Origin: Nocardia wallacei
GTDB taxonomy: Bacteria; Actinomycetota; Actinomycetes; Mycobacteriales; Mycobacteriaceae
Reading direction: 5' to 3'
Assembly: GCF_014466955.1 (NCBI RefSeq)
Contig: NZ_AP023396.1
Span: forward strand, 7,440,001-7,504,000
Length of the DNA: 64,000 nt
Part shown: one piece after another, positions 28,266 through 36,991 of the stretch
Numbering within the stretch: position 1 is the first letter of the stretch
Layout: each line of letters starts with the position of its first letter
The notes under the pieces: generated by a model
Databases searched by the model: none
Told to the model about the DNA's origin: nothing
What the model saw: only the letters and a program-made list of their open reading frames with translations
Program-made: the position numbers and the translations under genes

Positions 28266-30611
28266 TCAGTGCAGCAGCTCGCCGCCGATATCGCCGCCGA
28301 GGTGCGAATCGGCCGCCGCGGTGGACTCGGTCGCCCCGAACAGGCCCGCGGAACCGTGCCCGTCCGCCGTCCCGGCACCGATCCCACTCACCCCGGTATC
28401 ACCGAACGAGGTACCCACCCCGTTACCGAACGCCTGCGAGACATCTACCGCCGACCACGTTCCAGCCACCGAAGACCCACCGCCATCGGCATCGGTTCCC
28501 AACTCGCTAAGGCCATCAACCCCGGTGGCACCGCCGAGCGCACCACCCAACTCGGCACCGGACGCCGCCGCCCCCTCGAGCCCACCATTCAGCTCCGTCC
28601 CGGACGACGCCTCGAGCCCCGACGACAATCCACCCGTACCTGCCGCAATACCTTCGAGTCCGCCGGTCGACCCGGCCCCGGCACCATCGAACCCGGCACC
28701 CGCGGCGAACGACTCATCGAGACCGCCGGCGACTGTGCCCCCCGTACCCAATCCGAGCTCCAAACCGCTCGCGCCCGCTGCCCCGGCACCGAGCGCACCC
28801 GTGACCCCCGCGTCGACCGCACTCTCCAGCCCGGCACCGACTCCGGCTCCCGCAGCAGCGCCCCCGTCCAGCGACGTCCCGATTCCGCCGACCGCGTCGC
28901 CCACGCCCTGCCCGCCGACAGTCACCACGCTCGACGCAGCAGTCCCCAGACTTCCGGCAAGGCCCGCGGCCGCCTGCGACCCGCCATCGAGCGCATCCGA
29001 CATCCCTGCGGTAGTCGCACCGAGCGAGCCGGTGAGCCCGGCAGAAGCCGAATCCCCCAGGCCCAGGCCGAGTTCGGCGGCCGACAGAGCACCGTCCACA
29101 CTCCCCCCCAACCCGGTCTCCAATCCAGCGGCAACACCGCCACCCAGCCCTGCCCCCACCTCCGCAGCACCCGAAAGCCCCGCCCCCACCGCAGCACCCA
29201 AGTCCGTGCCAAGCCCCGTCACACCCGAAAGTCCCGCCCCCACTGCACCACTCAGTTCTGTACCGACCTCCCCCACAGCACCCAGACCGCTGGCGACTTC
29301 CGCCGCGCCGGAAATGCCCGCCCCCACCGCAGCACCCAGATCGGTGACGAGTTCCGCCGCACCCGAAAGAGCCGCTCCCCCAGCGGCACCCAAGTCTGCT
29401 CCGACCTCCGCCGCGCCCGAAAGGCCCGCCTCCACTGCAGCGCCCAGATCTGTACCGACCCCCGCCGCACCCGAAAGAGCCGCTCCCCCAGCGGCACCCA
29501 AGTCTGTGCCGACCCCCGCCGCACCCGAAAGGCCCGCCTCCACCGCAGCGCCCAGATCTGTACCGACCCCCGCCGCACCCGACAAACCAGCGTCCGCCAC
29601 AGCACCCAGATCGGTGACGAGTTCCGCCGCGCCCGAAAGAGCCGCTCCCGCAGCGGTACCCAAGTCTGTGCCGATCTCGGCCGCGCCCGACACACCCGCG
29701 GTCGCGCTCGACAAGCCTGCGGCCGCCAGGGTGCCCAGGTCCGTGGCGACTTCTGCCGCGCCCGACAATGCCGTGGTCAGGCCCGCTGTCAGGGCGGTGC
29801 TCGCCTGCGTGGCGGCGTCCACCACGGCATGCAGGTCCAGGTTCGCGATGGTCTCGGCACCGCTGGTCACCGTCGCGCCGAGATTTGTGGCGGCGTCGGT
29901 TACGGCGGACAGGCCCAGATCGAGGCCGGAGCCGACGGTCACGCCTGTCTCCGTGCCGAGCGCCGCGGCGGCACCCAGGACCGCCTCGGCGGCGGTCGCG
30001 GCGTTGACTGCCGCGCCCAGTCCCCCGTCCACCGCGCCACCGAGCCCCGCACCCACCGCAGTACCGAGGCCGACACCCGCGTCCACCACGCCACCGAGGG
30101 CCGCATCCACCGCACCGCCCAGGCCCGCGCCCACGGCACCACCCGCGCCGACAGCACCGCCGAGCCCCAGGTCCACAGCACCACCGGCACCGGCCGCACC
30201 ACCCAGGCCCACGTCCACAGCACCGCCCGCACCGGCCGCACCACCGAGTCCCGCATCCACGGCACCACCCACACCGGCACCCACGGAACCGCCCAGGCCC
30301 GCATCCACCGCAGCGCCCGCACCGGCGCCGACCGCACCGCCGAGGCCCACGCCCGCGGCACCACCGGCACCGGCCGCACCGCCCAGTCCGCCCGCGCCGC
30401 AGCCGGCGGCGACGATTGCGGAGAGTTGAGAACCGCCCGCGACCAGGGCCGACTCGGCCACCATGGGTGCGACGGCGGCGATGTCCTCGGGGGTCACCGC
30501 CTGCAGGCCGGCTGCGGCCAAAGCTTGGGCGGGGTTGGCACAGTAGCCGACCGCGGCCTCGTGGTCGCGCAGCAGGCTGAGGATGAATTCGAGAATCGCG
30601 TTCGGGCTCAT
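28266..30611 (-). CDS. iniB: IniB-like Ala/Gly-rich protein with N-terminal IniB domain
   Basis: A 781-residue protein. Residues 1-62 form the IniB N-terminal domain (MSPNAILEFILSLLRDHEAAVGYCANP ... LQAVTPEDIAAVAPMV). The rest is low-complexity, Ala/Gly/Leu/Val/Asp-rich. First come Gly-zipper-like units (LGGAVGAG), then about ten ~18-residue units (LSGAAEVGTDLGAAVGAG), then a more irregular Gly/Ser tail ending in LGGDIGGELLH. It has no signal peptide and no catalytic motif; M. tuberculosis IniB is also Gly-rich, but shorter. It is the first gene of the iniBAC operon, driven from the palindrome-rich region at 30612-30894. The role is unknown, possibly as a scaffold or envelope filler. Confidence 0.85.
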   Translation of the reverse strand: MSPNAILEFILSLLRDHEAAVGYCANPAQALAAAGLQAVTPEDIAAVAPMVAESALVAGGSQLSAIVAAGCGAGGLGGAAGAGGAAGVGLGGAVGAGAGAAVDAGLGGSVGAGVGGAVDAGLGGAAGAGGAVDVGLGGAAGAGGAVDLGLGGAVGAGGAVGAGLGGAVDAALGGVVDAGVGLGTAVGAGLGGAVDGGLGAAVNAATAAEAVLGAAAALGTETGVTVGSGLDLGLSAVTDAATNLGATVTSGAETIANLDLHAVVDAATQASTALTAGLTTALSGAAEVATDLGTLAAAGLSSATAGVSGAAEIGTDLGTAAGAALSGAAELVTDLGAVADAGLSGAAGVGTDLGAAVEAGLSGAAGVGTDLGAAGGAALSGAAGVGTDLGAAVEAGLSGAAEVGADLGAAGGAALSGAAELVTDLGAAVGAGISGAAEVASGLGAVGEVGTELSGAVGAGLSGVTGLGTDLGAAVGAGLSGAAEVGAGLGGGVAAGLETGLGGSVDGALSAAELGLGLGDSASAGLTGSLGATTAGMSDALDGGSQAAAGLAGSLGTAASSVVTVGGQGVGDAVGGIGTSLDGGAAAGAGVGAGLESAVDAGVTGALGAGAAGASGLELGLGTGGTVAGGLDESFAAGAGFDGAGAGSTGGLEGIAAGTGGLSSGLEASSGTELNGGLEGAAASGAELGGALGGATGVDGLSELGTDADGGGSSVAGTWSAVDVSQAFGNGVGTSFGDTGVSGIGAGTADGHGSAGLFGATESTAAADSHLGGDIGGELLH
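29150..29765. repeat. ~54-bp imperfect tandem repeats in iniB
   Basis: About ten units of 54 nt encode LSGAA-(E/G)-V-(G/A)-TDLGAA-(V/G)-(G/E)-A-(G/A). Two unit subtypes (ending AVEAG or AGGAA) alternate between 29350 and 29600, some almost identical at DNA level, which points to recent duplication by recombination or slippage. A few units are extended by 6-24 nt. Confidence 0.85.
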
Positions 30612-30693
30612 GGCGGGTCGTCTCCAGGATCAGCGGACCGGTAGCGGTCCGTGGCAGTCGAATTGCTTTTCACGCTAGGAACCCCCGCCGTTT

Positions 30694-30706
30694 CCCCGTA
30701 ACGGGG
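30694..30706. promoter_or_regulatory. Palindrome in the iniB promoter region
   Basis: CCCCGT-A-ACGGGG is a perfect 13-nt inverted repeat 83 nt upstream of the iniB start. The flanking TTT on the left gives TTTCCCCGTA (30691-30700), which is repeated exactly at 30765-30774. It is a probable operator for the adjacent LuxR-type regulator or another factor controlling iniB and the divergent Hsp70-like gene. Confidence 0.6.
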
Positions 30707-30757
30707 TGAAACCCCCTTGTCCACAGCGGGTTCGCGATGGGGGCCGTCGCCGCATTA

Positions 30758-30771
30758 GGGGAAATTTCCCC
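30758..30771. promoter_or_regulatory. Perfect 14-bp palindrome between iniB and the Hsp70-like gene
   Basis: GGGGAAATTTCCCC is fully self-complementary and sits near the middle of the 283-nt divergent region (30612-30894). It overlaps the second copy of TTTCCCCGTA. The A/T-rich centre flanked by G/C runs is unusual for this GC-rich chromosome. The rest of the divergent region holds C-runs and a GGGTGAAG segment but no clear -10/-35 pair. Confidence 0.65.
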
Positions 30772-30894
30772 GTACCTGCTCCGGGTGAAGTAACAACGAA
30801 CCCCCAGCAACCGACAGAGGGGGCAGGTCGCGACGACCACGCAACTTTTCGAACACACGTTTCACCTTGCGTTTCGAACGACAGGGGTTATCGA

Positions 30895-32589
30895 ATGACT
30901 CAGGGCCTGACGCTCGGCATCACCGTCGGCTCGTCGAACACGGTCGCCGTGACGACGATTGGTGGTCACGGCGCCAACGGCGACTTCGCTGTCCGCATTT
31001 CGCCCACCGCGCCGCCGGGGGTTTCCGAGGGCTTCCTGGCCCGGGTGGGCGACCCGGTGAACATGCTGACCGGTGACGGCTCCCCGATCGCCGCGGCGGA
31101 TCTGGTCGCCGGCGTGATCGGTGCGGCAATCGACGACAGCACCCCCGAGCACACCGTGGCAGCCGTGCCCACCTGGTGGAAACCGCACGTCGTGGCGGCA
31201 CAGCGGGCCGCTCTGGACGCCGCCGGGCGAGATGAGGTGACGCTCGTTCCCGAGGCGGTGGCGGCGTCGCGGCGACTGGCCGACGAGCCCGGCCGTCCCG
31301 CCGCGAGCCCGGTCGTCGTCTACGACCTGGGCACTACCGGCCTCACCGTCTCGGTAGTCGGCGCCGCGGGGCTGCTGGGCGAGCCGGCGCGGTCCGAGGA
31401 GGTGTCGGGCAGCGAATTCGATCTCCTGGTGTTGCGTTATGTCCTGGCAAACGCGCTGGGCGATAACGATCTCGACCCGTTCGATCCGGTGGTCGAAACG
31501 GAATTGTCGGCCCTGCGCCACCGCTGCCGGAATGCGAAAGAAGAACTGTCAAAAATTACCGCGACGGCGGTCCCGGTTCAGTTCCCCGGGTTGCCCGGCC
31601 GTGATATCCGACTGGTCCGCGCCGATGTCGAAGAGTTGTTCCGCGAACCGCTGCGTGACTCCCTGGCCCTGGTGCACGAGGCGCTGGCGCGCGCGGGCGG
31701 CACGGCGGGCCGAATCCTCCTGACCGGCGGCGGCGCGGCGATTCCGCTGCTCACCGAGTTGCTCTCCACCGAGTTCGGTCTTCCGGTCGGCACCGTCGCC
31801 GAACCCGCGCACACCGCCGCGCACGGGGCCGCTTTGCTGGCCGCGGACCTGCTCGCGGAGTCGGTGCAAACAGATGTCGCACCGGTGATCGCGGCCGCGC
31901 CCACCGAACCCGTTGCGGCGCAGGAGGAGTACCTACCTCCCGCGCCCCGATTCGTACGAACCACCGCCGTCTCACCACTACCGGAACTGCCGGTCGAGCC
32001 CGTCCGCGGCGGACGCTTCAGCACTTGGCAGCGCGTGGCCCTGATCGGTGGCGCGGCGGCAGCCGTCGCCGTACTGGCCACGGGCACGCTGACACTGGGC
32101 ACCGCGGCGTTCGACTCCCCCTCTGCCACCACATCCACCCCGGCCTCGGGCACGAAGTCGCCGACGGCAGCGAACGACTCCGGCGTCGCTCCGGCCGCCG
32201 AAACCGGTACAGCCCGATCGGACGGGTCCGCCGCCGTCGTACCGGTGGCCGCATCCCCCGGCTCCCCGGCCACCCCGGGCTCCCCCGCCACACCCGGCTC
32301 TCCGGCCACACCCGGCTCCCCAGCCGCGCCCGGCTCGGCGGCCGCCCCCGCAGCACCCGCCGCGAACCCGGACCCGGCTCCGGCCGGAAGTCCCGCGGCA
32401 CCCGCGCCCGCCCCGGCTTACCCTGCGCCACAACCTGTTCCGGGCACGCCGACGCCGGTGCCAGCTCCCACGCTGCCGCAGCCGGGCGGGGTCGGCAGCA
32501 CGCTGGGCGATGCCCTCGATCAGACCGGAGACGCCGTCGGCACGGTGCTGGACGCACCGGGCCGGATAATCGAACGCACAGGTGGTTAG
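30895..32589 (+). CDS. Membrane-anchored Hsp70-family ATPase with Pro-rich exported tail
   Basis: A 564-residue protein. The N-terminal actin/Hsp70 ATPase fold (residues 1-325) has phosphate-1 LGITVGSSNTVAV, phosphate-2 VVYDLGTTGLTVSVV and adenosine motif ILLTGGGAAIPLLTELL. No DnaK-type substrate domain follows. Instead there is a cytosolic linker, one membrane helix (about 383-405, RVALIGGAAAAVAVLATGTLTLG) and an exported ~160-residue tail rich in Ala, Pro and Ser with PGSPAT repeats. The ATG at 30895 is preceded by AGGGG. It is divergent from iniB and 5 nt upstream of the LuxR/ATPase gene, so probably co-transcribed with it. Inferred role: ATP-dependent envelope stress sensing or scaffolding. 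Confidence 0.83.
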   Translation: MTQGLTLGITVGSSNTVAVTTIGGHGANGDFAVRISPTAPPGVSEGFLARVGDPVNMLTGDGSPIAAADLVAGVIGAAIDDSTPEHTVAAVPTWWKPHVVAAQRAALDAAGRDEVTLVPEAVAASRRLADEPGRPAASPVVVYDLGTTGLTVSVVGAAGLLGEPARSEEVSGSEFDLLVLRYVLANALGDNDLDPFDPVVETELSALRHRCRNAKEELSKITATAVPVQFPGLPGRDIRLVRADVEELFREPLRDSLALVHEALARAGGTAGRILLTGGGAAIPLLTELLSTEFGLPVGTVAEPAHTAAHGAALLAADLLAESVQTDVAPVIAAAPTEPVAAQEEYLPPAPRFVRTTAVSPLPELPVEPVRGGRFSTWQRVALIGGAAAAVAVLATGTLTLGTAAFDSPSATTSTPASGTKSPTAANDSGVAPAAETGTARSDGSAAVVPVAASPGSPATPGSPATPGSPATPGSPAAPGSAAAPAAPAANPDPAPAGSPAAPAPAPAYPAPQPVPGTPTPVPAPTLPQPGGVGSTLGDALDQTGDAVGTVLDAPGRIIERTGG

Positions 32590-32594
32590 CTTCG

Positions 32595-35582
32595 GTGACA
32601 AGCACTACAGCCATCGCGCACGAGTCACTCCCCGGCGTGCGAGAGATGTTCCGCGAGTTGGACTCCGCCGGTTCGGAGCCGCTGGTCTTCCTGGTCCGCG
32701 GACGCTCCGGCACGGGCAAGTCGACGCTGCTGGCCGCGCTCCGCAACCGCCTGCGCGGCCGCGGCATCGTCGCCTGCGACACCGTCTCCGAGGCCACCGG
32801 CGGCACCGGCCCCCGCCCGGCGCTGGTGGTCGACGACGCCCATACCCTCGAACCCAGCGAACTGGTGAAACTGTGCGCGGCCGTCGAATCGGGCTGCTGC
32901 ACAATGGTTATCGCCACCCGGCCGCGTCCGCACGATCCGGCGCTGCGCGCCTTCACCGACGCGGTGTCGCGCCGGGGCCGCGTGGTCGATCTGCGCCCGC
33001 TCGGCGTTTCCGACATCGCGCCGTTCGCAAGGGAATTGGGCATGATGGTGCCCCGGCCGGTGGCCCAGCACATCCACGGCCGGACCGCCGGTATCCACGG
33101 GGGCGTGGTGGCGGCGTTGTCGGCGGCCTGCGCCACGCGGCTCGACAGCGGCATGGGCGCGGTGGACGCGGCCGTAACAGCCTGGGCTCGAACACTTCTC
33201 GACGACACCGAGCCGCAGCTGCTGGACGCGTTCGTCATCGCCGCGACCGGTACCGGCCTGGATCCGGCCGAACTCACCGAGGTGCTGGACATCACCGACA
33301 CCGCCGCCCTGGACCTCATCGATCGAGCCCGCGCCAGCGCGCTGGTGACCGACGCGGACCTGCTGCTCGCCCTCGCCGTCGCCCCGCTGCGCACACTGGT
33401 GGGCGATCGCCGCTTCCTGACGGTGCAGCGCCGGCTACTGCAGGCACGGCTGGACGCCGGGTTGCTGCGCGACCACACCGCGCTGCTGCTCGCGGAGTCC
33501 GGCGTGCGCGACGCCAGATTGGCCGAATTCCTCTGCACCGCCGCGGAAACCGCCGGAACGGAGACGGTCCGCTATTACTCGGCGGCAGCGGCCAGCGGCA
33601 CCGGGACCGGTTGGCGGCCCGCGCCGGCGATGAAGTTGCGCTGGGCCGAAGCCGCCGCCCGCCTCGGCAGTACCGATATCGCCCTGCGGCTGGCCGAGCC
33701 GATGCTGGACCGTTCCGACGGCCCGCCCGCCGAACTCGCCGCGGCTGTCCGCGTCTGCGCGAGCGTGTGGACCCGGCGCGGCCTGACCGACCGCGCCGCC
33801 GACCTTTACTCGTGGCTCGGCCCCGAACGAATCGGCACCGACTGGGCGGTCGGGGCAACCGTGATGTACCTGGCAGGCGACATCGACACGGCCGCGGCCA
33901 TGTCCGCCTCCGCGACCCGGTGGCCCCCCACCCGCACCACCGCCCGCGCCGCCCTGATCGCCACCGCCCTGTCCCGCTCCCTCGGCCTGACGGACGCCAC
34001 CGCAATCGACACCACGAGCGCGAAAGACCTTTCGCCGGAACGGGTATCAGCACCAGCCACCGACACCACAACCCCAACCGGCCGACCGAGGGAAGGGCTG
34101 TCGGCACTCGCCACCAACAGCGCGTCGGTTCCCGGCACCGGTGGACGGCCGGAAGGGGCGCCCGCACCCACCGCCGACAGCGCGACCACAACCGGCGCCG
34201 CGCGAGCGCGGGAAGGAAAGTTCGCGGACGCCTTCGGCAGCGGCCGGGCGCCGGCGGGTGTATCGCCCGCCAACGAGGCGAACGCACCCCGCCAACGGCG
34301 CGATGGAGCATCGGCAACCTCGACCGGCAGTGCGCCCGCCCGCGGACGACCGCTCGAAGGGACACCGGCACTCGCCGTCGGCGGCACGCCCGCCCCCGGC
34401 CGCACCGCGTCCCTCGCGGCGGCCTCCGCTCTGATTCAGGCGGCGCGTACGGAACTGTCGGCCGCCGATCCCGAGTTGCTGCCGTGCACGGCGGTGTCGA
34501 TCGCCACACTGCTGTGCCTGAGTATGGGTGAGCCGCGGCGGGCCGCGGACGCTCTGCACGGGGCCACGACCGCGCCGCTGCCGGTGGGCGACACCGATCC
34601 GGGGGCCGAGGTGGCGGCCCAGGATCAGCATCTGATCGTGCTGTCCGCGTGGACGTCGATGCTGGGCGGCGACGAGCAGTCGGCCGCGCGACTCGCGGGG
34701 GCGTTGGACGTCGACCGGCTGTGCGAACGCGATCGGCTGCTCGCGCACGGTGTGCTGGTCGGCCTGGCCCGGCGCGGCGGCGACCACACCGCCTTGACAC
34801 TGGCCTGGCAGGCGGCGCATCCGCTGTTCGACGAGATCGGCGTCGACCTGCTGGCACTGCTGCCGATCGGCGAGCTGTGGCTGGCCGGGATCCGGTTGCA
34901 GGACGAGAGCCGGGTGGCGGCGCTGGTGGACGGGGCGGTAAAGCTGTTGCACCGCTTGGGCAATCCGCCCGCCTGGGCGAACGCCTTCCACTGGTACGCG
35001 ATCCAGGCCGCCATCGCCCGCGAGCGTCCCGACGAATTGCTGCCGCACGCACAGCAATTGAAGGCCACGGCCCTGGCCGGCGATCCGCACGCGGCGGCGC
35101 TGGCCGACGCGGGCCGCACCTGGGTGCTGACCCTGCGTGGATCGGTGGCGCCCGACGAGGTCGCGGGCGCGGTGCGCCGACTGGCCGCCATCGGCATGGT
35201 GTGGGACGCCGCCCGGCTGGCCAGCGAGGCCGCGCTGGCGGCCGACGACTCGGCCGTCGCGACCGCCCTGCTGAAGCTGGCCCGCACCGTGCGCACCGAA
35301 TCTCGCCCGCCACAGTTGCCGGTCCGCCCGCCCGAACCCGCCGCCGAGCCGCGCCCCGAACCCGCGCCGCGCAGTGACGCCATTCTCAGCGAGCGCGAAC
35401 GCGAGGTCGCCGAACTGGTGCTACTGGGGTTGACGTACCGGGAAATCGGCGCTCGCCTGTACATCTCGGCGAAGACGGTGGAGCATCACGTCGCGCGGAT
35501 CCGGCGTCGGATCGGAGCCGGGTCCCGATCGGAGTTATTGTCGATGCTCCGCGCCATGGGCCACGGTTCGCTGCTCGTGTGA
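32595..35582 (+). CDS. Large LuxR-family transcriptional regulator with N-terminal ATPase (IniR-like candidate)
   Basis: A 995-residue regulator. An N-terminal STAND/AAA-like ATPase has Walker A GRSGTGKST (residues 36-44) and Walker B ALVVDDAH (about 76-83). A helical middle region includes a low-complexity insert (about residues 475-600, Thr/Pro/Ala/Gly-rich with GRPREG, GRPEGAP and GRPLEGTP echoes). The C-terminal LuxR helix-turn-helix is ILSEREREVAELVLLGLTYREIGARLYISAKTVEHHVARIRRRI. In M. tuberculosis the iniBAC activator IniR (Rv0339c) is a large regulator encoded near iniB; this gene is its plausible counterpart by architecture and position. The GTG at 32595 is 5 nt after the Hsp70-like stop. 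The ligand is unknown. Confidence 0.82.
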   Translation: MTSTTAIAHESLPGVREMFRELDSAGSEPLVFLVRGRSGTGKSTLLAALRNRLRGRGIVACDTVSEATGGTGPRPALVVDDAHTLEPSELVKLCAAVESGCCTMVIATRPRPHDPALRAFTDAVSRRGRVVDLRPLGVSDIAPFARELGMMVPRPVAQHIHGRTAGIHGGVVAALSAACATRLDSGMGAVDAAVTAWARTLLDDTEPQLLDAFVIAATGTGLDPAELTEVLDITDTAALDLIDRARASALVTDADLLLALAVAPLRTLVGDRRFLTVQRRLLQARLDAGLLRDHTALLLAESGVRDARLAEFLCTAAETAGTETVRYYSAAAASGTGTGWRPAPAMKLRWAEAAARLGSTDIALRLAEPMLDRSDGPPAELAAAVRVCASVWTRRGLTDRAADLYSWLGPERIGTDWAVGATVMYLAGDIDTAAAMSASATRWPPTRTTARAALIATALSRSLGLTDATAIDTTSAKDLSPERVSAPATDTTTPTGRPREGLSALATNSASVPGTGGRPEGAPAPTADSATTTGAARAREGKFADAFGSGRAPAGVSPANEANAPRQRRDGASATSTGSAPARGRPLEGTPALAVGGTPAPGRTASLAAASALIQAARTELSAADPELLPCTAVSIATLLCLSMGEPRRAADALHGATTAPLPVGDTDPGAEVAAQDQHLIVLSAWTSMLGGDEQSAARLAGALDVDRLCERDRLLAHGVLVGLARRGGDHTALTLAWQAAHPLFDEIGVDLLALLPIGELWLAGIRLQDESRVAALVDGAVKLLHRLGNPPAWANAFHWYAIQAAIARERPDELLPHAQQLKATALAGDPHAAALADAGRTWVLTLRGSVAPDEVAGAVRRLAAIGMVWDAARLASEAALAADDSAVATALLKLARTVRTESRPPQLPVRPPEPAAEPRPEPAPRSDAILSEREREVAELVLLGLTYREIGARLYISAKTVEHHVARIRRRIGAGSRSELLSMLRAMGHGSLLV

Positions 35583-35626
35583 CATCGGTGCGGCACCGAA
35601 CGGGACACCGAAGCGAGGTAACGAGA

Positions 35627-36820
35627 ATGGCCACAGGGGTGGGCCTGCGCATCGCCGAGGACGAATGCGTCGCCGCTGTCGTCGCCGGCGTCGGCGAGGC
35701 GGGCGACGATTCGGCCGAACCCCACTACATCGTCCGCGACTCGGTGCTGCACATGTCCGACGACGGCGACGCCGCGCTCGGCGGTGAGCCGCCGTCGGGC
35801 CATTCCCATTCCATCACCGGATTTTTCGCGGCCGTGGGCGATCCGGCGGGCATCTCGGTCGACGACGGCGAGGCGTACCGCGCCGACGATCTGGTCGCGA
35901 CGGCCCTGTTCTGCCTGATCAACCTGGCCGCCGATCATCTGAACGGCCCGGCCGAGTTCTACGCCACCCATCCCGCCGACTGGCCCGCCCAGCAGGTGTC
36001 CGCGCTGCGCGACGCCCTCGACTATCTCGGCCTGCGGTCGGTGGTCCTGGTGAGCGAGGGCGACCTTCCCGATCCCGGGAAATCCGCGGACGGCACGGTC
36101 GACGGCCGCGGCTACGCCCGCGACGCCGCCCGCGCGGCGCTGGCCGCCGTGCTGGCCACCCCGGCGGGCAGCACGCCCCCGGACCCGACCCACTCCGAGA
36201 ACTCGCTGATCGTCACCGACGTGCTGCCCGCGCTGCCGTCGGACGACCCGACCATGCAGGCCTACTCGGCCGCCATGCCCGCGGCGTACTCCGCGGCCAC
36301 ACCGGCGGTGTACCCCGAGGCCGACCCGCCCGCCGAGACGGTGGCCGCGGCCGAGACGGCGAAACCCGAGACACCACAACCGGAGTCGCGGCGCAGTCGC
36401 CGCACCCTGGTCCTGATCGCCGCCGCGGCGGTATTCGGCCTGGTCCTGGGCGGCGTCGCGGCCGCGCTGCTCCTACGCGGCGACACCGAGACACCCGTCG
36501 CGCCCCTGCCGAACGCGCGCTCGGAACCCGCCCCGACGACCGTCGCCCCGCCACCCCCGCCGGTCTTCGTGGCCCCGCCGCCGAGCCTCGTCGAGGAGCC
36601 CGCGCCGGAACCCGAGACCTCCGAGGCGCCGCCCCCGCCGCCGCCGACCTCCGAGACGCCGCCGCCCCCGCCGCCCTCGACCACGACCTCACCGTCCCGT
36701 CCGACGCGCACCACACCGACCACGCCGCGCCGGACGCCGACCACCGTCATTCCGTTCATCCCGTACCCGACTTGGCTGCCGCCCCCGCAACCGCAGCGGC
36801 CGTACGCCGGGATTCCGTGA
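35627..36820 (+). CDS. Truncated Hsp70-like membrane protein with Pro-rich tail
   Basis: A 397-residue protein. Residues 1-180 resemble the first ATPase lobe of the upstream Hsp70-like protein: VGLRIAEDECVAAVV is a degenerate phosphate-1, and EFYATHPADWPAQQVSALRDALDYLGLRSVVLVSEGD parallels VAAVPTWWKPHVVAAQRAALDAAGRDEVTLVPEAV. The phosphate-2 and adenosine motifs are absent, so ATP binding is unlikely. A linker, a membrane helix (about 263-287) and an exported Pro/Thr/Glu tail of ~110 residues follow, ending in IPYPTWLPPPQPQRPYAGIP. It starts 44 nt after the regulator gene. It may be a non-catalytic partner of the Hsp70-like protein. Confidence 0.75.
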   Translation: MATGVGLRIAEDECVAAVVAGVGEAGDDSAEPHYIVRDSVLHMSDDGDAALGGEPPSGHSHSITGFFAAVGDPAGISVDDGEAYRADDLVATALFCLINLAADHLNGPAEFYATHPADWPAQQVSALRDALDYLGLRSVVLVSEGDLPDPGKSADGTVDGRGYARDAARAALAAVLATPAGSTPPDPTHSENSLIVTDVLPALPSDDPTMQAYSAAMPAAYSAATPAVYPEADPPAETVAAAETAKPETPQPESRRSRRTLVLIAAAAVFGLVLGGVAAALLLRGDTETPVAPLPNARSEPAPTTVAPPPPPVFVAPPPSLVEEPAPEPETSEAPPPPPPTSETPPPPPPSTTTSPSRPTRTTPTTPRRTPTTVIPFIPYPTWLPPPQPQRPYAGIP

Positions 36821-36991
36821 TCGTTTCGTAGCGAACTCGGCGCATTTGTGCCCTAAAGTGAAGCGCTGACCCGAGTGCCCGGTTCACGGACCGGGCGCTC
36901 GGTCTGCTGCAGGATGAGGGCTGTTGCCGCACAACGGCTTACCGGCCCCGCGGATTCACCTGGCACACCCGGTGCCTGACGAAGGGACTTC

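Noticed and set aside
26467..30429. A 1320-residue plus-strand open frame antisense to iniB/iniA
   Set aside because: It is a by-product of GC-rich codon use opposite Ala/Gly-rich iniB: the translation is Pro/Ala/Ser repeats mirroring the IniB repeats, with no ribosome site or domain.
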